Counted from the stretch's first letter, positions 21,663 through 34,012 are shown. The stretch is 64,000 nucleotides of DNA from Jacaranda mimosifolia (GCA_018894105.1 CM032117.1:37180501-37244500), one strand, 5' to 3'. Program-made: numbers and translations. Notes: generated from the letters alone by a model not told the origin.

Positions 21663-24600
21663 AAGTTGCATCCTCCTACAAGTCAAAGGGCTCTAGGGTT
21701 CATAGAAATGGAGGTAAGAGGAAGAAAAGTTCTTTCTCGAAAGGAAAGCAAGTCGAGAAGAGTTCTGGGAGGGTTAAGAAGAAGGCTAAAACCAAAGCTA
21801 GTTGTTTTCATTATGGCGAGAAGGGGCATTGGAAGAGAAATTGCAAAGCTTACCTTGCAACCCTTGAGAAGGGTATGTACTTTATTGAAGTGCACATGAT
21901 GACTAATGCTTCCACATGGGTATTTGATACCGCATGTGGTTCTCACTTTTGTAATTCGTTACAGGAGATAGAAAGAAGAACGAGTCTTCATGAAGGGATA
22001 TGATCCCCCACTTAGGAAATGGAGCGAGAGTTGCGGCCATTTTCCAAGGCGTTATCAAGTTGGACTTGGGGAATGCTTGCATTGTACTTGATCCGTTTAT
22101 TATGTACCCCGTCTTGTTAAGAACATTATTTCAATTCCCGTTCTTGATAATGAAGGATTTGATTTTTCTATTTCGAATGGGATGTTGAAAGCATTAAAAA
22201 ATGGTTCTTTAATTGCACAAGGTATATTGATGAACGGATTGTACATACTTGATTATCAACCTTCACTAATGCACATTCAATCAAGTAAAAGAAAGTTAGA
22301 TAACCAAGATGATGCCATGTGATAACATGTAAGACTTGGACATATTACTAAAAACAGGATGAACAAGTTAGAAGCCCTCAAAGTACTAAATGTTAGTGGC
22401 ATTGAGGGTCTTCCTACTTGTGAATCTTGTTTAAAAGGAAAAATCACCAAGGCTCCTTTTGTAGGACAAATGGAGCGCTCAAAAAGTCTTTTGGATTTGA
22501 TCTATACGGATGTTTGTGGTCCATTAAGGGTTAATGGAAAAGGAGGCTATTCCTCCTTCATCACCTTCACCGATGATTATAGTCAGTACGGACACGTGTT
22601 TCTTATAAAGAACAAATCTGAAGCCTTTGAAAAGTTCAAAGAGTATGGAATGAAGTGGAAAAGAAATTGGGGCTAAGTATTAAAGCTCTTCGATTGGATC
22701 AAAGGGGAATACTTAAGCACTGAATTCTTGGATTATCTAAAAGAGAATGAGATTCTCTCTCAATGGACTCCTCCTGGCACACCCCAACATAATAGAGTAG
22801 CCAAGAGGAGAACCATACCCTGTTAGACATGGTATGTTCCATGATGAGCTTTTCCAATGTGCCCATATCCTTTAGGGGATACGCCTTAGTCATGGCAATG
22901 AAGCTACTAAATATAGTACCTTCAAAGTCAGCGCCTAAAACACCATATGAGATATGGCGTAGCAAAGCACCCTCTTACCAATATCTCAAGGTTTTGGGGA
23001 TCTCTTGCTTAAGTGAAACGGACGTGAGATGGACAATGGGAGATAAGTTGGATAGTGGATCCACCTTGTGCAAGTTTGTGGGATACCCTAGAGAGTCTAT
23101 GGGTTACTACTTCTATGATCCCTTGGAACAAAGGGTGTTTATTTCAAGGAACGCCCACTTTTTGGAAAAGGAATTTCTATTAGGTAGAAATGGAAATGTC
23201 GTTGAATTTGATGAAGTGCAAGATGATCAAGAAATCCCACAAGTAGTGGAAACAAATGAGCAACAAGAGCCTCACACACAATCTCTAAGAAGGTTGGACC
23301 AAATCAAGAAGCAACCCGAAAGGTTCAGATTCTTTCATGAAATGGGCCAATCGGATAATGATCATAAGACCTATGAGAAAGCTATGTTGGACATAGATTC
23401 GGGATGTTGGCTTGAAGCCATGAGATCTGAAATGGACTCCATGTATTTAAACAAAGTATGGACTTTGGTAGATCCAATAAAGAGAATAGTTCCCCTAGGT
23501 TGCAAGTGGATTTATAAGCGAAAGCTTGGAGTAGATAGAGAAGTGGTAACTTTTAAGGCGCAACTAGTGGCAAGGGGTTACACTCAAAGACCCGGTATTG
23601 ATTTCGAGAAAACCTTTTAACTAGTCACAATGCCTAAGTTTCTTCGGATTCTACTTGCCATAGCTACATATTATGATTATGAGATATAGCAAATGGATGT
23701 TAAAACCGCTTTCTGAATGGAGACATTAAAGAAGAAATCTATATGGGGCAACCACAAAGTTTTACATCTAAAGGGAGTGAGCAAAAAGTTTTCAAACTCC
23801 TAAGATCTATTTATGGAATCAAACAAGCATCCTGAAGTTGGAACATACGTTTTGACAAAATGGTCAAATCAATTGGCTTTGTCAAAAATGTGTATGAACC
23901 CTGTGTGTATAAGAAGGCTAGTGGGAGTAGTGTATAATTTATTATGCTTTATGTCGATGGCATCCTTCTAATTGGGAATGAGGTAGGAATGTTAGAGTGT
24001 ACTAAATTGTGGTTATCTACACAATTCTCCATGAAGGATTTAGGAGAAGCATCCTACGTGTTAGAAATACGTATCTATAAAGATAGATCTAAGAGGAAAT
24101 TGAGCCTATCCCAAATCCCATACATTGACAAGATACTAAATAGGTTTAGTATAGAAAAATCCAAGAAGGGATTTCTTCCCATGGGACATGGCATTTGTCT
24201 CTCCAAGTCTATGGCCCTCAAGACAGCGGAAGAGAAACGAAGGATGCCCCACATACCTTATGCCTCCACTATTAGTAGCATAATGTATGTAGTTCAATAT
24301 ACAACACCAGATGTGGCACACTCGCTAAGTGTTACGAGTAAGTTCTAATCCAATCCCGGTGAGAGTCGTTGGATAACCGTTAAAGTAATCCTTAAGTACT
24401 TGAGAAGGACTAAAAACTTATTTTTGGTATACGACAATGGAGAATAAAAACTAGAGGAGTTTTCGGATTCAAGTTTCCAATCCGATGTAGATGACCTAAA
24501 ATCCACATCTAGATTTATATTTTACCTCAATGGCAGCGCGGTGAGTTAGAAGAGTTCCAAACAAGATATCACGGCTGATTCTACCATAGAGGTAGAATAT

Positions 24601-24938
24601 ATTATGGCTTAAGAAGCTGCAATAGAAAGTACTTAGATGAAAAACTTCATTCAAGAGTTGAATGTAGTGCCTAGCATTACTGAGCCAGTAGTTGTCTATT
24701 GTGACAACAACAGGGTAGTGGCATAAGCCAAAGAGCCAAGATCTCATCAGATATCCAAGCACATTTTGAGGCGATATCATTTGATCTGGGAGATCATTGA
24801 TAGAGGCGACATCCGAGTGGAGAGAGTTACCTCGGAAGAGAATGTAACAGATCTACTGATAAAACCCTTAAGCAAAAGGTCTTTGAAGAACATCTTGGGA
24901 AGATGTGTCTCAAGGCCATGGGAAATTGGCTTTAGGGC
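21663..24938 (+). pseudogene. pol, copy B (zinc knuckle, protease, integrase, RT, RNase H)
   Basis: Remnants in order. Zinc knuckle near 21,805-21,850 (CFHYGEKGHWKRNC; second Cys is Tyr). Protease near 21,915-21,955 (WVFDTACGSHFC; DTG is DTA). GAG-pre-integrase near 22,340-22,450 (CESCLKGK). Integrase core 22,480-23,000 with TDVCGPL holding the first catalytic Asp. Linker with Pro/Gln-rich part at 23,200-23,340. RT from about 23,390, with YVDGILLIG at 23,950-23,991 in place of YVDD. RNase H to about 24,900. At least eight stops or frameshifts (for example 22,676, 23,618, 23,940, 24,346) make it non-functional. The longest open piece, 22,829-23,620, spans the integrase end to the RT start. Confidence 0.85.
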
Positions 24939-24949
24939 AAGTGGGAGAT
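24939..24949 (+). other. Polypurine tract, copy B
   Basis: AAGTGGGAGAT immediately before the 3' LTR; purine-rich plus-strand primer site, matched by purine-rich sequence before the LTRs of C and D. Confidence 0.65.
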
Positions 24950-27131
24950 TGTTGGAATAGTGCCCGGCAGGCCAATTATATTGGCTTTGTAAAATAATCT
25001 TGATTGATTGATATTCTTTATATGGCCATCTTCATCTTATGCTCTCTATTACTTCACTTGCATTTTGATGAAGCCCTTAGATCACTCTTGACCGCGGGAC
25101 TTGGTTTGATGACCATGGAATAAGTCTCACATGGTTGTGATATTAAATCTTCCAAGTTATAGGATCTTACGAGATGGGGCATCTAAGATCCGGATAGACT
25201 TGCACTAACGATGCATAAATCAAAGAGTTGGATATTGCTCCATTTCATGAGCAACCGTATCAGATATAGTTTATGTTAATGGGTGCTTATTAGAGAACAA
25301 GGCACTGAAGGCCCACCGGAGAATCTACTAGATAGCCGTAGTGGCAAGTCGGTAGTGGCAAATTCTCCAGCTTACGCTAGTGTATATTATTAGTACTCTG
25401 ACCTGAGGATCTATGGTAACCTTGTGTCTGGTCAACTTGCTTTGACTCTTCCTTGACCACTTAGCAGGTCTTTCAGGTTGAGGTTGGGTATGAGCTACTT
25501 GGCATGGAGGTTTTTGAGATCCAAGATGAAATTCGACTTCTCGATTTTGTAAAAGGTAAGTGCATCTCCTATATAGTCTATAATGATTGATTCCAAGAAA
25601 TCCTTGCGCAAGGTGGTGTGATAATTTAGAAAAGGAATTTTCTAAAGATAAGGTCACACTAGGGAATCGAACATTGGGAGTAGAGACATAGTATCAAGGC
25701 TATTAGAGAGCTGGCAAATATCTTGCCCTTGGCCTCTTTCGGAAGATAGGAGACTGAAGGACCGTATTTGGATGGTAAGCATAGAGCTCTAATGGTTTTC
25801 CAAAACATTCATTTTGGCTAATTAGTTGGACCATGGGCTTGAGGTTGGACATCGACCTTGGAGTCGAATAGTTTAAAAGTGTTTTAAACTAAAATGACTA
25901 TATGATATTCAAAAGTCACAAGGAGTTGTGAGCCCATGTCCAATTAATGGTAGAACCAATTGGGTCACACACAAAAGCCAATTAGCTTCCTAGTTGATGG
26001 AGTAATTTTCTAAGAGTTAGAGAATTTCTCCTAGTGGACTGATTTTAAGGCGTCCAATTTAAAGGTCAATTTTGCCTTCATTAATTTTAATGTTAAATTA
26101 ATCAATTAATTTAAAAGGTTAAATTAGACCATTAATTAAAGAGTTAATTAATTGGTGCCAAAGTGACCATCAATTAGTCAAGTTAACTTATAGAGTTAAA
26201 AGTTAACAAAATTAAGCTTAAGAGTTAAGCTTGTTTGACTTAAGAGTTAAGTCAAACGTTAATTAATTAAATTAAAATGTTTGATTTAATTAATGGAAAG
26301 AATACATTTTGGAGGGAAAGTTCAAATGAAATGTTCATTTGAATTAGCATCTTAATTAGCTTGAAATTAAATTTCAAATGTAATTAAGATGCATGTGAAA
26401 TTCAAATTGGATTTAAATTTGCATTTGCCACCTTAGCAATGCAAGTTGACCGTCCACATTGAGGAAGGTGTGATGCCAACTTGGAATCACACCAATCTCA
26501 CCCTATATATAGACATAGTGTGTGTGAGGATAGGTCATTGCTGAAAGTGTGAAAGAATTAGATTCTTTTGCAATTCCCTGCGAAATAACTTGCAAGCATT
26601 GCATTCATGCGTTGAAAGTTTTGCTCTCTTCTTCTTCTTCCCTACCTCAAATCCGCCTCCACTATTATTATTCTCCTCTCTTATTCTAGCTTATAGTAAG
26701 GATATTTTGGAAGTTTTATTGGTGTGTGGATCATATCAATAGAGGTAAACAAGTTAGTTTGCTATGGTTTGGAGATCCACTTGAGTAGAGCACCGACTTG
26801 GGCTAATTTTTCTGGGGAGATCCAGAAAGCTTTTTGATCCAAATTTTTATTATGTTTCCTTCAAGGTGTTGAGAGGTTATAGTAATTTTTTTTTGAATTT
26901 TGGAGGAGCTTTAAAGCAGTTAAAAATTGCTCCCTTCCTGCTGTGTGGTTTCTGGCAGATTCTAGATTGGTGAAAGGTTCACCACTTTCTCCTTGGATAT
27001 TTGCATTTCGATGTAACACTCTATCTTAATCTGGATTTTAGGCATGATTTGATCCTAGTTAGCATGTAAGCACTAGTTTATTTAGCTTATGAAGTTTTTA
27101 TAATTGGATCCTAGAGCCTCACTTGCTTTCA
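24950..27131 (+). repeat. 3' LTR of copy B
   Basis: 2182 bp, starting TGTTGGAATAGTGCCC and ending GCTTTCA, followed by the target duplicate CTCAC. It has the ordinary family structure without the RT graft, a TATA box at 26,504-26,511 and the hairpin array at about 26,090-26,300. ORF 25,328-25,657 on the minus strand is LTR translation. Confidence 0.9.
26504..26511 (+). promoter_or_regulatory. TATA box, 3' LTR of copy B
   Basis: TATATATA in the conserved LTR position. A working 3' LTR could drive transcription outward into 27,132 onward, but activity cannot be judged. Confidence 0.5.
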
Positions 27132-27792
27132 CTCACAAGATTCACTTGCACATACGAGAGTTGTGCGGCGTGCAAACTAGGCTTTGAAGGAAGACAAACC
27201 TCTTATACTTGCTTCCTCCTCCAAGTGTAAGGGCCTTAGGGGTGCTAGAAAGGTAGGTAAAAGGAAGAAGAGTTCTTCATCTAAGGGAAAGCAACCATTG
27301 AAGCCTCAAGCGAGGTCAAGAAAAAGAAAGAGGTGAAAGCCGATGCAACTTGTTTCTACCATGGCGAAAAGGGCTATTGGAAAAGAAATTGCAAGAAGTA
27401 TCTTGCAACATTTGGGAAGGGTATGTACTTTATTGAAGTGCACTTGATGACAAATTCTTCTTCATAGTTATTTGATACCACATGTGATTCTCACCTTTGT
27501 AATTTGTTATAGGGGATGGAAAGAATGAGTCACAATGATGGGGACATGATCCTATGCCTAGGCAATGGAGCAAGAGTTGTGGCCATAGTCGAGGGCATAA
27601 TCAAGTTAGACTTAGGGAACTCCTTTATTGTACTTGACCTTTCCTATTATGTATCAAATCTTGTTAAAAACATTATTTCTATTCCTGTTTTAGATAATGA
27701 AGGATATGATTTTTTTATATCTAATGGGAATTTGAAGGCATTAAAGAATGGTTCTTTAATTACACAAGATATATTAAACAATGGATTATACA
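27132..27792 (+). pseudogene. gag end and protease region, copy A (second segment)
   Basis: Directly after the CTCAC duplicate the translation KIHLHIRELCGVQ continues gag of copy A at the residue where it stopped at 16,296. An internal deletion then removes roughly 300 bp of gag compared with B and C. The zinc knuckle (about 27,349-27,393) reads CFYHGEKGYWKRNC, having lost a Cys and the His. The protease motif (about 27,470) is DTT instead of DTG. A 118-aa open stretch (27,516-27,872) covers the protease flap region and reads into the CACTA element. The segment is cut at 27,792 by the CACTA insertion. Confidence 0.85.
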
Positions 27793-28545
27793 CACTACGA
27801 CAAATTACACTTTTAGTATCAACGCATTTCGTTACCATAACACTAAAATTCATTAACTTATCATATTGGTAACAAATTTTTCGTTATTGAAGTTTCATGT
27901 GGTAAAACCCATCGCTAAAAGTATTTGTAATGAACATTTTGGTTCGTTACAAATGATGACCTTATTGCGACGAAATTTATCATCACCAAAAGTTTGGTAT
28001 TATTAACATAACAATGTTAGTTACAAAGTTACAATAGATTTCTCTAGCTTAACAAAATACTTAATTACTAAAACATTGGCAGTTTTGTCGCGTTTTATTT
28101 TTCGTTACCAATGCATTATAATGATATTATTTATTTAATTTAGTATCGTTACAAATTATTTTTGTAACAAAATATTTGGTTATGATTAGTTAAATAATAT
28201 TTTAATTTGAATGAGCTTCTCGTTACAAATAGAATACATAATTAACAATTTTGTTACAAAAGATATTAAAAGTTTTGTTACAATTAGTATATGCAAATAA
28301 ATTTTTCGTTACCTATGGCTTATAAAATTATAATATTTTGTTACAAATAATCAATGCATTGGTTACAAATAATTAATTTCTAGATTAAGAATGACCAATT
28401 ATTTGTTACGAATTAGTAAATAATTCATTACAAATATGGCAAATTAGTTTGTTACAATTAAGAAAAGTGACAAACAAATTTTGTTATCAATAAATTGTTT
28501 TTGTAACAATATACTTTCGTTACAAAAAGTGTTTTTTCCACCCTG
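27793..28545. repeat. Left terminal and subterminal repeats of CACTA-1
   Basis: After the 20-bp inverted repeat, a dozen or more copies of TTCGTTACAAAT, TTTGTTACAA and TTTTGTAACAAA-like motifs recur in both orientations up to about 28,530. In En/Spm elements such subterminal motifs bind the TnpA protein; here that role is inferred from position. Confidence 0.8.
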
Positions 28546-29555
28546 TTCAATAGCTCAATTTGGATATGCAATTGTAGAAGAAATTCAAATTTAAAGTGTA
28601 CCAACATCCTAAATATAAGTAATTCATAGTCATTCCTTCAATAAACAAAAGATGAAGCACATCCATCCATCCATAAACATAACACTAACCACACTCATCT
28701 ATCTATAGACATAAGTATAATTTCAAAACATTAATCCCAAATTCAAGCTACCAACCAAAGCCATGGTAACCAAATGGGTATATCAATCAACCAAAAGTGT
28801 CAAGTTTTGAAGAAGTATTATCGTTCAAGTAACAAAAGAGATCTCCAAAACATGTTCCTTAATTCTCGTCAACTTCATCAGAAAGAGGGCTACTTCCAAC
28901 AATATGCAAATAATGATTCCACGACGCAATGTGAATATGAAGAACATCAAGTTAGATATTGCATATGTTTAACCAATCAGTACACGTATATTTTTTCTTA
29001 GATTGGATAAGTATGATACATAGGAAAAACAGAGGTTTAATATAACATCAAAAAAGCTTCACAAAATAATAGCACAATTTATGGGAGGAAATTACAATAA
29101 AATATTTGTATGTTATCATCTGTTATCCAACATAAAGTACACAAAATATTATAGAAGATAATGTTGAATATAGAAACACATTTCATTTAATTTGTTAGCT
29201 ATATTACCAAATGAGTTTAAATAGTATGTATCATATCTTAATTTTTTTCTAATAACACAGCTTTAAATGGAAAAACCCATAATAATCTCCAAATTGAAAG
29301 TTCTCCCAATTATTTACATATATGAGAACTCACATGTTGAAATAAAGCACGGTGAAATTATGAAAATTATAATTCTTGTAACTTAATTTAACTCAGCTAA
29401 TCATTCTACACATGACAAGTGACAAATAATCAAATAAAACAACAATATAAGGCCTCAATGTTCATAACTCTAAATTTGTTATTCTTAATTTTGATTATCA
29501 CATATCACAAAATTCCATATATGCAAAATTTGTTCGTTTGATTCAGAATAAGCTT
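28546..29555. other. CACTA-1 interior, no gene recognised
   Basis: The 75-aa plus-strand ORF at 28,774-29,001 has no recognised motif. On the minus strand, where a transposase should continue, no TNP2-like motif is visible, so the catalytic part seems deleted. Confidence 0.4.
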
Positions 29556-29559
29556 AAGA

Positions 29560-29950
29560 AAATCCCACATCTCTAATTTCCCCTATCATTTCAGGGAGTT
29601 CATCATTCCCATCACTATCGCTTTCATCACATTCTTGAGATGACCACATACTATCATTTTCAAGAGGATCACTACTTTGAGTACTTCGACTATAAGAAAC
29701 AGGTCGATCTGATTCATGCTCCCCGTGACATATTCAATGTCGATAGTATGCATAAAACCCCTTATATGCAAATCTTTTTTAACCTCAACAAGACTTTTTC
29801 TTTTAATATTTCGACATGTATTGCATGTATATAGAATTTTATTGTCTAAGTCAATTGCATTTTCCCTTGTAAACTCAATAAATTAGTCAATGCCAGCAAT
29901 GTACTTCAGACTGAATCTATCTTTCTCATCTATCCAACTTTTATCCATAT
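29560..29950 (-). pseudogene. CACTA transposase N-terminus (Transpos_assoc domain), truncated
   Basis: The minus-strand ATG at 29,948-29,950 opens MDKSWI, the usual first residues of plant CACTA transposases. It follows a splice-acceptor-like ttctattgcag, as if the first coding exon follows a 5' UTR intron. The next residues include FIEFTREN, a CNTCRN zinc-binding-type pair, and VKKDLHIRGF, in the order of the transposase-associated domain (PF13963). A TAA stop interrupts at about residue 22, and a frameshift near 29,740 moves the acidic Ser/Asp/Glu-rich tail into another frame. Nothing resembling the catalytic Transposase_21 domain follows. In an active element this protein would bind the ends and cut DNA in the nucleus. 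Confidence 0.75.
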
Positions 29951-32900
29951 CTGCAATAGAAAAATAAGTTTGGGATTATTTGAATCATATTCTTATTTTA
30001 AGGAGCTTAATTTCCACATTTTTATATTTCAATACCTAATTTTATTTGGTTATTAATTTTTACATGGAAATAACATGTGTTTAGATCAATGATTTAAAAA
30101 TATTTACTTATAGAATTAAAAGTGATATTTTGATATAAGAGTGATAACTTTTTAATCTAAATATGTTCTTTTACATCAAATCAATCAAATAATATTGTGA
30201 TATTATTGTTGATGTTTTTATTTTCTTTACGTCCCTCTATTGAAATTATGTTGGGATAAAATTTATTGAAACTTTAGTAAGAATATAAAAGAAATTACAA
30301 TATAATTATTTAATAAATTTTAATGTTTTTTAAGTTAGTTAAATATGGATTACTTGATAAGTAGGTGCATTAGATTTGAAAATGATAGTTAGATGTATGA
30401 AGAAGAAAAAAATTTGTTCAAAATGGTAAAAAGGAAGACATTTTTAAAGTTATAAACTGTAAAATAAAGCAAAAAAAAAAATGAAAATAGAACAAAATAT
30501 ATATATATATATTTATATCAAGTGGGGTTGCTCACCATGAAAATGAAAACATAAAAGAACTCAAGGCAAATAATATGAAAAACAATGAGGGACACTAATT
30601 AATTTTTTGTAAAGTACATAACTAAAGTTACATTAAATTAATACTAAAAGACAAAGAAAATTAAAAAAAGTCTTTTTAATATATTCAATTACTTTTGTCT
30701 CTTTGTCTCAATCATTTTAAAGTCAAAAAGATGAATCTAATTGTTTTGCAAGTTCTTAAGGTTCTTTTTAACTAAACCCCTATACATTTTTCTCACACAA
30801 ATAGAATGAAAATACTCTAATGGGTCTAACCTAGTTACAACATTCATTTGATTACTTGATATAGACTTAAAAATTTATTTTGAGTTTATAACATTAAATT
30901 AATTAAATTAATTTTTATCGTTAATTAAAAATCAATTAATTTAATCCAGCAAATGTAAATAATTATTTTTTTTATTTAAGATCCAACAAGAAAAGTTAAA
31001 TCTTTTAAAATTAATGGATGTTAATTAAAAAATAATATTTTAATTATTAGTATTCTTTTAAAATTTAAACTTAAATTAACTATTATTAAAAACATTTTAA
31101 TATATATATATATATACACACACACACAATATAGACAAGTAGCGAAAGCAAGTGACCATAACACGCCAGCAAAATGGTGTAATTATTTGTACCACCCATC
31201 TTGGACAGCAATAAGTGAGTCTAAATTCATTTGAATGTTTTATGAGATCCTCCTTCAATTACATCAAACTCGATCTAACCTAATGCTACTCCTAATGCAC
31301 ACACATGTACAATGGACACCAAAATCAAAAAATTATTTTTGAGCAAATAATTGTGTTAGTGTTTTCATATCAAAAAGTAGAAATTATAGCAGACATACCC
31401 AAAGGAAACTATGTTGAGAAGAAAGATTTGAGGGTCGCCTCAGAGAGGTCAAAAAGATGATTCTCAGGTGATCTGTCCTTCTAGACAAATCGGAGAACCT
31501 GCTGATATAGAGAGACTAGATTGATTAATGTGGCTAAACCATGAAGATTGCATTTTGGATATGAAAATTATGCAATTATGGCTTTATGAATTAATGAAAT
31601 ATGCCTCCATGGATTTATGAGAAACTTTACATTCTAATGCATATGTTACGTAGGAGTTGGGGGCAACCCGTACATAGAAAAGTTCTATGTTCTCTTCTAA
31701 TTTTTATTAGCTATTAGGTGTTTTTTAAGGTAAATTTATATATGTACATGTATTTGGTGCCTTTCATATTTGAATTTCAAATCTCATAAAGATGGTATCA
31801 CTTGATCAATTGATCGAAAATATATTAATTAATTAACAGGTGTTGAAGGTGTACATAATACTAAAGCTAGTTGAATAACACAACAATCAAATCTAGCTAG
31901 CTCAATCAATCTTAATTACCTTAATTCAATATTTAAAGTGTAATAATCAAACCTTTAAGCTATTCCACCTAGCTAATAATATATTATCCATTACTTAGCT
32001 AGACATTGTGAGCCTTATATAAAGACATTAATGGCATTCACACTAGATTTGATCAATATGTATACAAAACTAATTTACTACCCATTTGCTTCATCTTTAA
32101 AATTGAGAGAGAAAAAGTAAAAAGAAAAACCGGAATCCATCATATATATATATATATATTAAAGTTGCATTAAATGCGGACACCCAAAATGGAGTCACTC
32201 CAATTGAATTAAAGTCACTTAAAAGCAGCACACAATAGGAGTCCTCAGTAAATTCTTCATTATCAACATTTTTTCCAAAAGACACCATCGCTCAAAAGAC
32301 TTCAACCAACCCCTGTGACTCTGTGAAATATCTACTTCTTTTCATGTGACACCTTCACATCTCATACTCTTTATGGAGTCTAATTAATAGGTTGTCGAAT
32401 ACACTACACATGAGGTGAACTTTATGAGTCTTAAATGTATTTCAGAAACTCAGAATTTAGCCACAAATTTTTCTTCACCTATTAGAAGACTATGGAGACA
32501 TCACTAAACCAGAATGAGGTTATTAAAACCATGTGGGTCAGTTAAAACTCAAGCAAGAAGAAACTGCTCATCAACAAAAATTCACTCAACTTTATGAGCA
32601 CATACACAAAAATTGACACCAGCCATGTAGATCAGAGCAATCAACGAGGGTCTGGAAACTTAAACATCCAATAAGACATTTTAAAGCGTTAAATTGAGCT
32701 TATAAGCTCTAAGCATAAGATATTGAGCTTGTGAAAAGTAAGTTACCGAGATCCCATTTTCTTTTCTAAATAATAACAAGCTCTTTTAATTCGGCGTGTA
32801 AATTACAAAATGTTCACTAACATCATCTTATTTTATTAAATACTATTACTTCTATGATCTACTAAAAATATATAACAATTATGAGCTCTAAGAATATATA

Positions 32901-33589
32901 CCATACAAAAGCTATCAAAGTATCTAACATAAGGATGTATCAGAGAAGTTTCACCATATGTTGTTTTTCCTAAGTTCATGATCCACCAACTATTTTCTAT
33001 TATATATCATCTTTCATATATGAATCGTAAACATAAGATATTGTCCATCCATCTTTTCTTCCATAACCAAGAAGCAATCAGTAAAAGCAAGAAAATTAAC
33101 CACTAGGCCACTACTTCATATATTTGATACTCAACATTTCTAGTTTGCCTATTCAAGCATCTACAAAATGCAAACTCCATCAACTGTTCACTTGAAAACA
33201 ATCAACCACTAAAATAAGCCAACCTAATAGAAACCACAGAGATGGAAAGATAAGAATAGAGCAAAGATGCTAAATGTAGATATACAGGCTTCTCTTATAC
33301 CACGGATGAATGCCAACTTTAATATGTAGGCCTAGCAGGCATCTTGAGTTAAGAAATAAAACACGAGCTTGTCTTGGAAAAAAATATCATATGACTATCT
33401 AGTGCAACTAACTGTTGAAGAGCCAAGAGAGAAGGAAAAGAAAGAAAGAACTCACACAGAAGCAAAAATAAGTTCACTTGATATTTGAATTCCCTATCTG
33501 AAAAAAGAAGAAAAAGGAAAGGAGCAGTATTGACCCGAAAAGGAAGCAGAGAGCATATAACTTAAAACAGGATAAGAAATGGAATTTAC
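29951..33589. other. CACTA-1 interior, AT-rich, with microsatellites
   Basis: Simple repeats: (AT)n at about 30,498-30,512, (AT)n-(AC)n at 31,100-31,128, (AT)n at 32,143-32,159. Minus-strand stretch 32,150-32,288 (63-aa ORF) looks somewhat exon-like but is not recognised. Otherwise nothing definite. Confidence 0.45.
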
Positions 33590-33666
33590 CACTTTCAATT
33601 TCTTGAGAATACTATCAAATTGAGTGGTATCAAATGTCCATGCATTTGGTTTCTCTGTGCCTATGC
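33590..33666 (-). pseudogene. Possible captured exon of unknown gene
   Basis: On the minus strand a 77-bp open stretch is bounded by an AG acceptor (gtgcatatag) and a GT donor (gtaaattcc). It reads GTEKPNAWTFD followed by TTQFDSILKKLK. The amphipathic, gene-like composition is unlike its AT-rich surroundings. I do not recognise the family. It lies 3' of the methionyl-tRNA synthetase exons on the same strand but does not resemble the C-terminus I know for that enzyme, so it may come from a different gene. Confidence 0.35.
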
Positions 33667-33839
33667 CTATATGCACCAAACAAGTTAATGGTTACATAAA
33701 ATATCCCATTCTATCAAAAAATATTCCTCTATTATTAAATTGAAGGTCACAACATTCATTAGAGTATTATGAAAGGCTTTTGATAGCTTTGTCAAAATAT
33801 ATAGCAAGTTAAACTATTCAGCTTGCTCGTATGCATATG

Positions 33840-33840
<1 letters not shown>

Positions 33841-33896
<56 letters not shown>
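33841..33896. repeat. (GA)n microsatellite
   Basis: About 27 uninterrupted GA units directly abut the 3' edge of the captured synthetase exon; on that strand they read as (CT)n, replacing the codons that should follow. The RE-repeat ORF at 33,831-34,037 is its translation. Confidence 0.95.
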
Positions 33897-33898
<2 letters not shown>

Positions 33899-34012
33899 GA
33901 ACTGGTCCTCAAAGAAGCCGAGCTGGGTGTATATTCTCAAAGATAAACTTGGACTGGTTGGGGATAAAGCAATCCCTACAATTATTATTGCTTCCAGAAT
34001 AATTACTAGGTC
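33897..34012 (-). pseudogene. Captured exon of organellar methionyl-tRNA synthetase (second)
   Basis: After a splice-acceptor-like ttgtatag the minus strand reads DLVIILEA, then GIALSPTSPSLSLRIYTQLG and FFEDQFNS. This is the anticodon-binding-domain helix region of plant chloroplast/mitochondrial Met-tRNA ligase, where DLVIILE..R.IA.ALSPV.PSL..RIY.QLGY is conserved. The enzyme charges tRNA-Met in organelles. The reading frame starts in phase 0 exactly where the upstream exon (34,327-34,482) ends. The exon then runs into the CT microsatellite, losing the downstream codons. No catalytic HIGH or KMSKS part is seen, so it is a gene fragment. Confidence 0.8.

Larger units (their letters stand above)
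16297..27131 (+). mobile_element. Copia copy B, nested in gag of copy A
   Basis: A full-length element of 10,835 bp bounded by TG...CA LTR ends and a perfect 5-bp target duplication CTCAC (16,292-16,296 and 27,132-27,136). Order: 5' LTR with an internal graft, primer site, 1.9 kb leader, gag, pol, polypurine tract, 3' LTR. The gag of copy A resumes in collinear position after the second CTCAC, proving nesting. LTRs differ at many sites and both gag and pol carry stops and frameshifts, so this is an old, inactive insertion. Confidence 0.9.
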
